Shown piece by piece: positions 1 through 5,248 of a stretch of 6,525 bases of DNA (positions within the stretch are counted from its first letter, which is position 1; each line of letters opens with the position of its first letter). Origin of the DNA: CAYWKS01 sp964458935 (GTDB taxonomy: Bacteria > Planctomycetota > Phycisphaerae > Phycisphaerales > Zrk34); the NCBI GenBank assembly GCA_964458935.1, contig CAYWKS010000057.1:1-6525 (forward strand). Reading direction: 5' to 3'. Under the pieces are notes generated by a model that made no database searches, had not been told where the DNA came from, and saw nothing but the letters and a program-made list of their open reading frames with translations. Both the position numbers and the translations under genes were made by a program.

Positions 1-2
1 AC

Positions 3-1064
3 GCCCTGGCGGGGACGGTCGACATCGACCTGACCACCGAGCCGCTGGGCCGCGCCGCCGACGGCCAGCCGGTCTACCTGAAGGAGCTCTGGCCCGATCC
101 GCAGGAGGTGCGGCGGGTGATCGAGTCGTCGGTCGTGCCCGAGCAGTTCGCCGCGCGCTACGCCGACGTCGACGAAGGCCCCGAGCCGTGGCGCGCCATC
201 GAGGTCAGCGGCGGCGATCGGTACGCGTGGAAGGTCGACTCGACCTACATCCAGCACCCGCCGTTCTTCCAGGCCATGACCGCCGAGGCGCCCGCGATCC
301 GGTCGATCCGCAACGCCCGGGCGCTGGCGGTGCTCGGCGACTCGGTGACGACCGACCACATCTCGCCGGCCGGGTCGATCGCCGAGGACGCGCCCGCCGG
401 CAAGTACCTCCAGCGGCAGGGCGTGACGCGGGCGCAGTTCAACAGCTACGGCTCGCGCCGCGGCAACCACGAGGTGATGATGCGCGGCACGTTCGCCAAC
501 ATCCGCGTCCGCAACCACCTCGCCCCCGGCACCGAGGGCGGGTGGACGACCTACTTCGGCGAGCCCGCCGACGCCGACCCCGACAACACCTTCGCCCCCG
601 ATGAATCGCCCCGGCCCGGCGGGGTCTGCTCGATCTACGACGCGGCGACGGCGTACCAGCAGAACGACACGCCGCTGGTCGTGCTCGCCGGGTCGGACTA
701 CGGCATGGGCTCCAGCCGCGACTGGGCCGCCAAGGGCACGCAACTGCTCGGCGTCCGAGCCGTCCTCGCCAGCAGCTACGAGCGCATCCACCGCTCCAAC
801 CTCGTGGGCATGGGCGTGCTCCCGCTGCAACTGCCCGAGGGCCGGTCCGCGGCCGACCTCGGCCTCAACGGCGCCGAGACCTTCGACATCGAGGTGCCCG
901 ACGACCTGAAGCCCGGCCAGACGCTGCACGTGGTCGCCACCAAGCCCGGCGGCGAGCCCGTCGCGTTCGACTGCGTCTGCCGCGTCGACACCCCGGTCGA
1001 GGTCGAGTACTACCGCAACGGCGGGATCCTCCACACCGTCCTCCGCAAGATCGCCAGGGGCTGA
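3..1064 (+). CDS. acnA: Aconitate hydratase A, C-terminal part (5' end outside window)
   Basis: Aconitase interconverts citrate and isocitrate through cis-aconitate in the TCA cycle, in the cytoplasm, using a 4Fe-4S cluster. The reading frame is open from base 3 to the TGA at 1062-1064, giving the last 353 residues of a protein that is usually about 890-900 residues long. The first visible residues (ALAGTVDIDLTTEPLG, then VYLKELWPDPQEV) match the AcnA/IRP1 type rather than AcnB. Further landmarks are DSVTTDHISPAGSI (fragment residues about 113-126), the NSYGSRRGNHEVMMRGTFAN block, and GSDYGMGSSRDWAAKG (about 230-245), whose GSSR carries the active-site Ser and Arg of the swivelling C-terminal domain. 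The cysteines that bind the cluster lie upstream and cannot be checked. The ATG-like start at about 108 is internal, because homology continues upstream of it. No frameshift is seen and the C-terminus looks complete. The next gene starts 121 bases later, so co-transcription is not obvious. Confidence 0.96.
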   Translation, partial: ALAGTVDIDLTTEPLGRAADGQPVYLKELWPDPQEVRRVIESSVVPEQFAARYADVDEGPEPWRAIEVSGGDRYAWKVDSTYIQHPPFFQAMTAEAPAIRSIRNARALAVLGDSVTTDHISPAGSIAEDAPAGKYLQRQGVTRAQFNSYGSRRGNHEVMMRGTFANIRVRNHLAPGTEGGWTTYFGEPADADPDNTFAPDESPRPGGVCSIYDAATAYQQNDTPLVVLAGSDYGMGSSRDWAAKGTQLLGVRAVLASSYERIHRSNLVGMGVLPLQLPEGRSAADLGLNGAETFDIEVPDDLKPGQTLHVVATKPGGEPVAFDCVCRVDTPVEVEYYRNGGILHTVLRKIARG

Positions 1065-1085
1065 AGCGCCCCGCACCGGCTCCGT

Positions 1086-1113
1086 TTGCGTTGGCTCATC
1101 ATGCGGTTATGCT
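1086..1113 (+). promoter_or_regulatory. Candidate sigma-70-like promoter of the Skp-like lipoprotein gene
   Basis: A TATGCT box at 1108-1113 (4 of 6 matches to TATAAT) lies 16 bases after TTGCGT at 1086-1091 (weak -35). It is followed by a leader of about 65 bases ending in a clear ribosome binding site. The same TATGCTG string occurs upstream of the exported-protein gene at 5198, which mildly supports its being a -10 type used in this genome. This is inferred from sequence only and the -35 is poor. Confidence 0.3.
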
Positions 1114-1120
1114 GGCGCGC

Positions 1121-1139
1121 GGATCAGGTGGCATGATCC
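1121..1139. repeat. Inverted repeat in the leader of the Skp-like gene
   Basis: GGATCA (1121-1126) and TGATCC (1134-1139) form a perfect 6-bp inverted repeat around a 7-base centre. It lies just after the candidate -10 and before the ribosome binding site. It could be an operator half-site pair or a small leader hairpin. There is no T-run, so it is not a terminator for aconitase. A 6-bp match can arise by chance. Confidence 0.35.
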
Positions 1140-1184
1140 CCAACAGGCCTTCACACGCACGCCCCCCAGCGAGAGGAAACGACC

Positions 1185-1880
1185 GTGAATCGAGCGATGA
1201 TGTATTGTGCAGCCATGCTGGCGACGGCGGCGGCGGCGCTGTTGGTCGGCTGCGACGACGCCGGCGGCGCGAGCGGCGGCGGCCGCGATGCGGTCGTCGT
1301 CATCGACGCCGCCGCCGTCAGCCGCGCCCTCGGACGCGACCAGCAGATCCAGCAGCGACTGACCAGCGCCGGCCAGCAACTCCAGCAGCAAGTCCAGCAG
1401 GAACAGGCCAAGTACCGCGCCGAGATCGAAGCCAAGCGCGAGACCTTCGGCCCGACCCCGACCGACCAGCAGCAGGCCGAGCTCGGCCAGATGGCCCAGG
1501 AAGCCAACCGCCGCCTCAACGAGCTCAACCAGCAGGCCCAGCAACGCATGCAGCAGGTCCAGTCCCAGTTGGTCAACCAGTTCCGCGAGGAGCTGCAGCC
1601 GATCGCCCGCCGGCTCGCCGAGGAGCACGGCGCCTCGATCGCCATGGTCGACAGCGGCAACCTGCTCTGGTACGCCGACGCGATCGACGTGACCGACCAG
1701 GCGATCGCCGCACTCCGCGCCGCCGACAAGGACGCCGCTTCCCAGGCCGCCGCCCCCAACGCCGGCGGCGGGCTCGACACCCCGACGCTGCCACGCACGC
1801 CCAGCTCCACGCCCGGCGGCGACCCCTCGCTCGACGACGCCAACGCCGTCCTCGACGACATGGCCCCGGCGATCGAGTAA
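1185..1880 (+). CDS. OmpH/Skp-family periplasmic chaperone-like lipoprotein
   Basis: Skp/OmpH proteins are envelope chaperones that hold unfolded outer-membrane proteins. The 231-residue product begins with a lipoprotein signal: hydrophobic residues 9-21 and a lipobox LVGC with the lipidated Cys at 23. Residues 35-49 (DAVVVIDAAAVSRALG) match the first strand and helix of the family. Residues 50-135 are a long Gln/Ala/Glu-rich helical stretch expected to form the coiled-coil tentacles. The segment around 136-178 (SIAMVDSGNLLWYADAIDVT) matches the family's closing strand motif. The tail from about 184 is Pro/Gly/Ala-rich and probably disordered. The GTG start at 1185 is chosen because GAGAGGA at 1171-1177 lies 7 bases upstream; the ATG at 1197 is less well placed. 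Soluble Skp of E. coli is about 160 residues and is not lipidated, so the anchor and tail are extras. Asp24 and Asp25 follow the lipid Cys, which in E. coli would favour inner-membrane retention. Family assignment is fairly sure; exact function is inferred. Confidence 0.85.
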   Translation: MNRAMMYCAAMLATAAAALLVGCDDAGGASGGGRDAVVVIDAAAVSRALGRDQQIQQRLTSAGQQLQQQVQQEQAKYRAEIEAKRETFGPTPTDQQQAELGQMAQEANRRLNELNQQAQQRMQQVQSQLVNQFREELQPIARRLAEEHGASIAMVDSGNLLWYADAIDVTDQAIAALRAADKDAASQAAAPNAGGGLDTPTLPRTPSSTPGGDPSLDDANAVLDDMAPAIE

Positions 1881-1890
1881 GCCGCCCCGC

Positions 1891-2571
1891 TCACGACTGG
1901 AAGCTGACGTGCCCGCCGTAGAGGAAGCGGCCGTACCCGACCGTGAACGCCCAGCACCCGTACAGCGCGTGCTCGATGATCGAGGGCACCAGGCTGCCGC
2001 TGCGGCGGTAGGTGTGCACGAACATCAACCCCCCGATGAACGTCAACACCAACGCCGCGACGTTGAAGAAGAATATGTGCACCCACGCGAACGCCGCCGC
2101 CGCCACCAGCCACATCACCGGCCAACGCGGAAACAGCCCCGCGTAGCGGTGCATCAGGAACGCCCGCCAGATCACGCCCTGCGGCGTCACCGACGCCAGC
2201 GGGTAGCCCACCATCACAAAAGCCCAGACACCCGGTGCCGCACGCGGGAACATGAACAGCCCCTCCGGGTGCATCCGCCATAAGATCACCACCATCAGCG
2301 GGCCCAGCACCGCAAACCGCAACGCCACCGGCTTGAGGTGCTCGGCCAGCCCCCGCAGCCGAATCAGCCGCCGCCGATCAAACGTCCCGTCACGCATCAG
2401 GTACACAAACACCAGCGACGCCGTCGCCAGCAACAGCGCCGGAACGATCCCCCGCGGCCAACTGGTCGGCTCGGTCCGGATCAGCACCTGTCGCAGCACC
2501 GCCAGCAGCCCCGGCAGCAACACGAAGATCGCCGCAAACTCGATCCAGAGGTAGGTCCGTCGGTCGTCCAC
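1891..2571 (-). CDS. CPBP-family (CAAX/Abi-like) membrane protein with an altered protease motif
   Basis: CPBP proteins are membrane proteins related to the Rce1-type intramembrane proteases. The 226-residue product has hydrophobic segments at about 8-29, 42-58, 84-98, 114-128, 150-172, 173-187 and 203-214. It carries the family blocks in order: SVTPQGVIWRAFLMHRY (127-143), FAWVH (161-165, the FxxxH motif) and SIIEHALYGC (197-206). In the usual EExxxR motif the Arg is present (R136) but the two acidic positions are Gln131 and Gly132. A related subfamily, as I recall it, reads PQExxxR, so the remaining Glu is Gly here (codon GGC, complement of 2176-2178). The start is GTG at 2571; no strong ribosome binding site precedes it, only a G-run, and a TAATAT box ends 9 bases before it. 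The gene is convergent with the Skp-like gene (10 bp apart) and divergent from the dehydratase gene. It may be a non-catalytic family member. Confidence 0.8.
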   Translation of the reverse strand: MDDRRTYLWIEFAAIFVLLPGLLAVLRQVLIRTEPTSWPRGIVPALLLATASLVFVYLMRDGTFDRRRLIRLRGLAEHLKPVALRFAVLGPLMVVILWRMHPEGLFMFPRAAPGVWAFVMVGYPLASVTPQGVIWRAFLMHRYAGLFPRWPVMWLVAAAAFAWVHIFFFNVAALVLTFIGGLMFVHTYRRSGSLVPSIIEHALYGCWAFTVGYGRFLYGGHVSFQS

Positions 2572-2580
2572 AACGCCCCC

Positions 2581-2586
2581 ATATTA
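2581..2586 (-). promoter_or_regulatory. Candidate -10 box for the CPBP gene (near-leaderless start)
   Basis: On the minus strand TAATAT ends 9 bases before the GTG start at 2571. If it is used, transcription would begin within a few bases of the start codon, giving a leaderless or nearly leaderless mRNA. That fits the lack of a good ribosome binding site. No -35 match is evident. The intergenic region is only 99 bases long. Confidence 0.3.
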
Positions 2587-2658
2587 GCCGACCCACCCCG
2601 ACAGAATGGTCGCAGACCCGGCCCGGCCCACGCCCCCGCCGATCGACCGCGAATGCGG

Positions 2659-2664
2659 TACGAT
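2659..2664 (+). promoter_or_regulatory. Candidate -10 box for the dehydratase gene (leaderless start)
   Basis: TACGAT (4 of 6 to TATAAT, fitting the TAnnnT pattern) ends 6 bases before the ATG at 2671. Transcription would start at or next to the A of that ATG. No purine-rich ribosome binding site is visible upstream of 2671 or of the alternative in-frame ATG at 2653. There is no recognisable -35. Sequence inference only. Confidence 0.3.
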
Positions 2665-2670
2665 AACCCC

Positions 2671-4134
2671 ATGCCCACGCCGGCCGAACACCCCGCGACC
2701 GACCCGCCGCGACTGCTGCTCATCGGCACCGAGCGGACCATCCGCCAGATGCGCCACGCCCTCGCGGCCGCCGACCGGCCACTGCACATCGTCGGCGCGG
2801 CGCTGTGGCAACCGCTCGACGCCACGCCCGCCGGGCATGACCCCGACCCGCTCGCCGTCCTCGGCACCGCCGACCAACTGCAGGACATCGCACGCGACCA
2901 CCCGATCGACACCGTCGCCGTCAGCCTGCCCATGGCCATGGGCAACGCCATCCACAAGCTCCGCCAGGAATGCGGGCAGCTCGGCCTGAACTGCCGCTTC
3001 ATGCCCACACTCGCCGACCAGTTGACCGGACGGCTGCAGACCCGCGCCGGGCAGATCGACTACGACCGGCTGCTCGATCGGCCCGCCCGCCGACTCGACG
3101 AGTCCGCCATCGAACAACTGCTCCGCGGCCGCCGCGTCCTCGTCACCGGCGCCGGCGGCAGCATCGGCGCCGAGCTGGCCTTGATCATCGCCGCCTACCG
3201 GCCCGATCAGCTCGCCCTCGTCGAACGCGCCGAGAACAACCTCTTCGAGATCCATCGCCGCGTCCGAGAACGCCACCCCGACCTCACCGTCCACGCCGAC
3301 CTCCACGACGTCACTCACGAATCCCGCACCGCCGCCCTGTTCGACCGACACCGCCCCCACGTCATCTTCCACGCCGCCGCCCACAAGCACGTGCCCATGA
3401 TGGAGGACCACCCCCGCCAGGCCGTCGAAAACAACTTCTTCGGCACCAAGAGCGTCGCCGACGCCGCCCACGCCGCCGACGCCGATCGCTTCGTCATGAT
3501 CTCCACCGATAAGGCGGTCAACCCCTCCAGCATCATGGGCGCGACCAAGCGACTCGCCGAGCTCTACATCCAGGCGCTCAACGACCAGAGCGACACCGCC
3601 TACACCATGGTCCGGTTCGGCAACGTGCTCGGGTCCGCGTGCAGCGTCCTGCCCATCTGGACCGCCCAGCTCGCCGAGGGCCTGCCCCTCACCGTCACCG
3701 ACGAGCGGATGACCCGCTACTTCATGACCATCCCCGAGGCCGCCGCACTCGTCATCCAGGCCGCCACCCTCGACCACGCCGCCGGGCAGGTCATGCTCCT
3801 GGACATGGGCCGGCCCATCCGCATCGTCGACCTCGCGCGACGCTTCATCGAGGAGCACGGCCTCGTCCCCGACCAGGACGTGCCCGTCGTCTTCACCGGC
3901 ATCCGGCCCGGCGAAAAACTCTACGAAGAACTCCGCTACAGCGGCGAGGAGATGATCCCCACCGAGCACGAGTCGATCCGCGTCTGGCGGACCAGCCCCA
4001 TCGAGCCCCGACGCATGAGCCAGGCCGTCACACGCTTCACCGCCCTGCGACACAGCGACGACCGCGACGCCATCGTCCAGGCGCTCCGCGACACCATCCC
4101 CGAGATGGCCGCCGCACCCGTCGCCGAGGCCTGA
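2671..4134 (+). CDS. CapD/WbpM-type nucleotide-sugar 4,6-dehydratase lacking the membrane domain
   Basis: The family removes water from UDP-GlcNAc-type sugars, using bound NAD(P), as the first step toward modified sugars for capsule, O-antigen or protein glycans. The product is 487 residues. Residues 13-112 resemble the N-terminal nucleotide-binding-like domain of WbpM (RLLLIGTE at 14-21, VLGTADQL at 63-70). The linker contains DYDRLLDRPARRLDE (130-144). The catalytic SDR domain starts with the NAD-binding VLVTGAGGSIGAEL (156-169), followed by HAAAHKHVPMMED (234-246), ISTDKAVNPSS (277-287) and MGATKRLAE (289-297). Here Met289 and Lys293 replace the usual YxxxK, as in WbpM-type enzymes. RFGNVLGS (315-322) and IRPGEKLYEEL (411-421) complete the signature. 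WbpM/CapD proteins are about 600-650 residues with four N-terminal membrane helices, which are missing here. The upstream open frame is only the antisense of the CPBP gene and holds no hydrophobic segments. Start: ATG at 2671, though ATG at 2653 is possible. Neighbours give no glycan cluster. Confidence 0.9.
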   Translation: MPTPAEHPATDPPRLLLIGTERTIRQMRHALAAADRPLHIVGAALWQPLDATPAGHDPDPLAVLGTADQLQDIARDHPIDTVAVSLPMAMGNAIHKLRQECGQLGLNCRFMPTLADQLTGRLQTRAGQIDYDRLLDRPARRLDESAIEQLLRGRRVLVTGAGGSIGAELALIIAAYRPDQLALVERAENNLFEIHRRVRERHPDLTVHADLHDVTHESRTAALFDRHRPHVIFHAAAHKHVPMMEDHPRQAVENNFFGTKSVADAAHAADADRFVMISTDKAVNPSSIMGATKRLAELYIQALNDQSDTAYTMVRFGNVLGSACSVLPIWTAQLAEGLPLTVTDERMTRYFMTIPEAAALVIQAATLDHAAGQVMLLDMGRPIRIVDLARRFIEEHGLVPDQDVPVVFTGIRPGEKLYEELRYSGEEMIPTEHESIRVWRTSPIEPRRMSQAVTRFTALRHSDDRDAIVQALRDTIPEMAAAPVAEA

Positions 4135-4149
4135 CCCGTCCTAAATCTC

Positions 4150-4177
4150 TGGACCCGCCCATCCGATACTGTAGAAT
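4150..4177 (+). promoter_or_regulatory. Sigma-70-like promoter of the 60-residue gene
   Basis: TAGAAT at 4172-4177 matches the -10 consensus at 5 of 6 positions. TGGACC at 4150-4155 matches TTGACA at 4 of 6, with a 16-base spacer. It lies just after the dehydratase stop codon and in a locally AT-richer stretch. The predicted start near 4184 gives a leader of about 55 bases. This is the best consensus promoter on the plus strand of the window. Confidence 0.5.
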
Positions 4178-4185
4178 GAAGAGAT

Positions 4186-4225
4186 TCGGCACTGTTTGCC
4201 GACTTGTGTATGCAGTGTTGCACAA
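4186..4225 (+). promoter_or_regulatory. Structured 5' leader with two tandem hairpins
   Basis: TCGGCA (4186-4191) and TGCCGA (4197-4202) form a perfect 6-bp stem with loop CTGTT. One base later TTGTGTA (4204-4210) pairs with TGCACAA (4219-4225) as a 7-bp stem with one G-U pair and an 8-base loop. The second stem ends just before the ribosome binding site AAGGAA (4227-4232). The pair fills nearly the whole predicted leader. It could be an RNA regulatory element, an mRNA-stabilising structure or a protein-binding site. No known riboswitch class was recognised. Confidence 0.4.
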
Positions 4226-4239
4226 CAAGGAATACCCCG

Positions 4240-4422
4240 ATGTTGCTCCCCGACCCGCCGGAAAAGAACCCCGAGACCTCGGAACTGGCCCGCGTCCGCA
4301 AAAACGGCGACCGCAGCGCGAACTACGCCGAGTACGCCCGGCGACGCATGCAGGACCAGCAGCAGCAGGCCGACGCGATCAACCGTCGCATGCTCGGCCA
4401 GCAGAAGCGCCGCACCGCCTGA
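4240..4422 (+). CDS. Small charged hypothetical protein (60 residues)
   Basis: I do not recognise this protein. The 60-residue product has an acidic, Pro-rich N-terminus (MLLPDPPEKNPETSEL). It is followed by a basic, Arg/Gln-rich segment from about 17 to 58 that is likely helical (YAEYARRRMQDQQQQADAIN at 29-48, basic end QQKRRTA). There is no Cys, signal peptide or membrane segment. The start at 4240 is chosen because AAGGAA at 4227-4232 lies 7 bases upstream; an in-frame TTG at 4204 would add a Cys-rich stretch but lies inside the leader hairpin. Its own promoter and leader support a real gene. The basic helix could bind nucleic acid or the ribosome, but that is a guess. A terminator follows about 105 bases downstream, and nothing else is seen in that gap. 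Confidence 0.65.
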   Translation: MLLPDPPEKNPETSELARVRKNGDRSANYAEYARRRMQDQQQQADAINRRMLGQQKRRTA

Positions 4423-4526
4423 CCCGCGACGCTCCAGTCACACCTCTCATCGGCGGGCAACAGTTCCCACTGACCCGGGCTGTCGCTCTCAACACGTCGA
4501 TCGCCCCCTGACGAACCCAAAACATA

Positions 4527-4555
4527 AAGGCCCGGCGATCCTCTCGCCGGGCCTT
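4527..4555. terminator. Bidirectional intrinsic terminator
   Basis: AAGGCCCGGCGA (4527-4538) and its exact complement (4544-4555) form a 12-bp GC-rich stem with a 5-base loop. On the plus strand it is followed by a broken T-rich run (TTCGTCGTTGCGTTTCG). On the minus strand it is followed by TTTATGTTTTGGG, a better U-tract. It lies between the 60-residue gene (plus) and the HU gene (minus, ending at 4605), so it likely ends both transcripts. Confidence 0.88.
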
Positions 4556-4604
4556 CGTCGTTGCGTTTCGTGTCACGGGCCTTGAACCGCGGGCCCGCCC
4601 GGCC

Positions 4605-4946
4605 TCACTTCACCTTGTCCTTCAGGCCCTTCAGCGGGCGGATCTTGATCTGCGTCCGCGCCGGCTTCGCCGGGATGTCCCGGTACTCCTGGAGCAGCGG
4701 CACCCACACGTTCTTCCGCGCAGGCTTCTTCGGCACGTCCTTCCGCACCACCTTCATCAAGCCCGGCACCGTGAACATCCCCGGGCCACGCTTCGAGATG
4801 TTCTTCGCCATCAGGTTCCCCAACTCTTCCAGGACGCTGTTCACGTCCTTCTTCGTCAGGTCCGTCTTCTCCGAGATCGCCGATAGCACCTCGCTCTTGG
4901 TCGGTGCCTTCTTCTGAGCCGTCGCCTTCGTTGCGGTCTTTGCCAT
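4605..4946 (-). CDS. HU/IHF-family DNA-binding protein with a divergent arm
   Basis: HU-family proteins are small dimeric nucleoid proteins that bind and bend DNA. The 113-residue product starts with a Lys/Ala/Thr-rich tail (residues 1-16). The helical dimerisation part follows (TKSEVLSAISEKTDLTKKDV at 16-35, NSVLEELGNLMAKNI at 36-50). GPGMF (54-58) is the counterpart of the conserved GFGTF turn. In place of the usual arm with GRNPxTG, residues 68-98 read RKDVPKKPARKNV, then WVPLLQEYRDIPAKPART. The C-terminal IKIRPLKGLKD (100-110) matches the family's closing strand and helix. Standard HU is about 90 residues. The ATG at 4946 is chosen because GGAGG (complement of 4952-4956) lies 5 bases upstream; the open frame continues further upstream but covers the promoter. 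Family assignment is confident; DNA-binding mode is not, given the arm. Confidence 0.88.
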   Translation of the reverse strand: MAKTATKATAQKKAPTKSEVLSAISEKTDLTKKDVNSVLEELGNLMAKNISKRGPGMFTVPGLMKVVRKDVPKKPARKNVWVPLLQEYRDIPAKPARTQIKIRPLKGLKDKVK

Positions 4947-4961
4947 GATGGCCTCCGTCAC

Positions 4962-4969
4962 TAACGTTA
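4962..4969. repeat. TAACGTTA palindrome in the HU leader
   Basis: An 8-bp perfect palindrome lies 6 bases upstream of the HU ribosome binding site on the minus strand. It could be a regulator site or chance. It is AT-rich relative to its surroundings. Confidence 0.25.
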
Positions 4970-4982
4970 AGCCGTGAGCATG

Positions 4983-5004
4983 ACCACGCCGTCCATAGCG
5001 TGGT
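4983..5004 (-). promoter_or_regulatory. 5' stem-loop in the HU mRNA leader
   Basis: ACCACGC (4983-4989) and GCGTGGT (4998-5004) form a perfect 7-bp inverted repeat with an 8-base loop. Read on the minus strand it falls within the first 25 or so bases of the predicted HU transcript. A 5'-terminal hairpin often stabilises mRNA; it could also be an operator. It has no U-tract, so it is not a terminator. Confidence 0.45.
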
Positions 5005-5013
5005 GTGCACGCG

Positions 5014-5041
5014 TTTATACAACCGTTCGACCTGAAAAAAC
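5014..5041 (-). promoter_or_regulatory. HU promoter
   Basis: On the minus strand TATAAA (complement of 5014-5019) is a 5 of 6 match to the -10 consensus. The -35 region falls in a T-rich stretch (complement of 5035-5041) without a clear TTGACA. Predicted transcription start is about 5007, giving a leader of about 60 bases. AT-rich DNA continues upstream to 5072. Confidence 0.55.
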
Positions 5042-5071
5042 AGGGGTAAAACGCACATCGATCAAAAAAAA
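5035..5071. promoter_or_regulatory. A-tracts upstream of the HU promoter (possible bent DNA or UP element)
   Basis: An A6 run (5035-5040), an A4 run (5048-5051) and an A8 run (5064-5071) stand out sharply in this GC-rich window. The A6 and A8 centres are 30 bp apart, close to three helical turns. Relative to the predicted HU start they cover about -28 to -64, where RNA polymerase alpha subunits or a bending protein would act. The role is inferred from position. Confidence 0.4.
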
Positions 5072-5197
5072 TCACGGGTTTCAGACACCCCACCCCCCGC
5101 GCGCCCCTGAATATCCAGCGCGCCGCAACACCCTCCACGCCCCCGCAACCCCTCGCGCGGCCCGCCCGCTGAGCCCGACCCGTCCCGACCGATCACC

Positions 5198-5203
5198 TAT
5201 GCT
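5198..5203 (+). promoter_or_regulatory. Candidate -10 box for the exported-protein gene
   Basis: TATGCT followed by G lies 46 bases before the start codon and repeats the box seen at 1108. No convincing -35 is found 15-18 bases upstream, only C-rich sequence. Weak support. Confidence 0.25.
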
Positions 5204-5248
5204 GAACCGGTCCACCACGCACGCCATAAACGCAACGCTCATGCGAGA

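Noticed and set aside
1091..1921. 276-codon plus-strand frame overlapping the Skp-like gene
   Set aside because: Arg/Pro-rich shadow in another frame; the 1185-1880 frame has a ribosome binding site, a lipobox and family motifs.
1151..2281. 376-codon minus-strand frame across the Skp-like and CPBP genes
   Set aside because: It overlaps two supported genes in other frames and its translation is low-complexity, with Ser/Ala/Trp/Cys-rich stretches.
2338..2670. N-terminal extension of the dehydratase frame
   Set aside because: The extension is antisense to the CPBP gene, is Gln/Arg/Pro/His-rich and has no membrane helices, so it is not the missing membrane domain.
2584..4053. 489-codon open frame on the minus strand opposite the dehydratase gene
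   Set aside because: Gly/Val/Asp-rich composition with no recognisable motif; typical antisense shadow in GC-rich DNA. The plus strand encodes an unmistakable dehydratase.
4204..4239. TTG start adding 12 residues with three Cys to the small protein
   Set aside because: No ribosome binding site before it and it falls in the second leader hairpin; the ATG at 4240 has AAGGAA at ideal spacing.
5064..5090. Possible minus-strand terminator: GGGT/ACCC stem followed by T8
   Set aside because: The stem is only 4 bp and is separated from the T-run by 5 bases, and no minus-strand gene is seen upstream. The A/T run is better explained as part of the HU promoter region.
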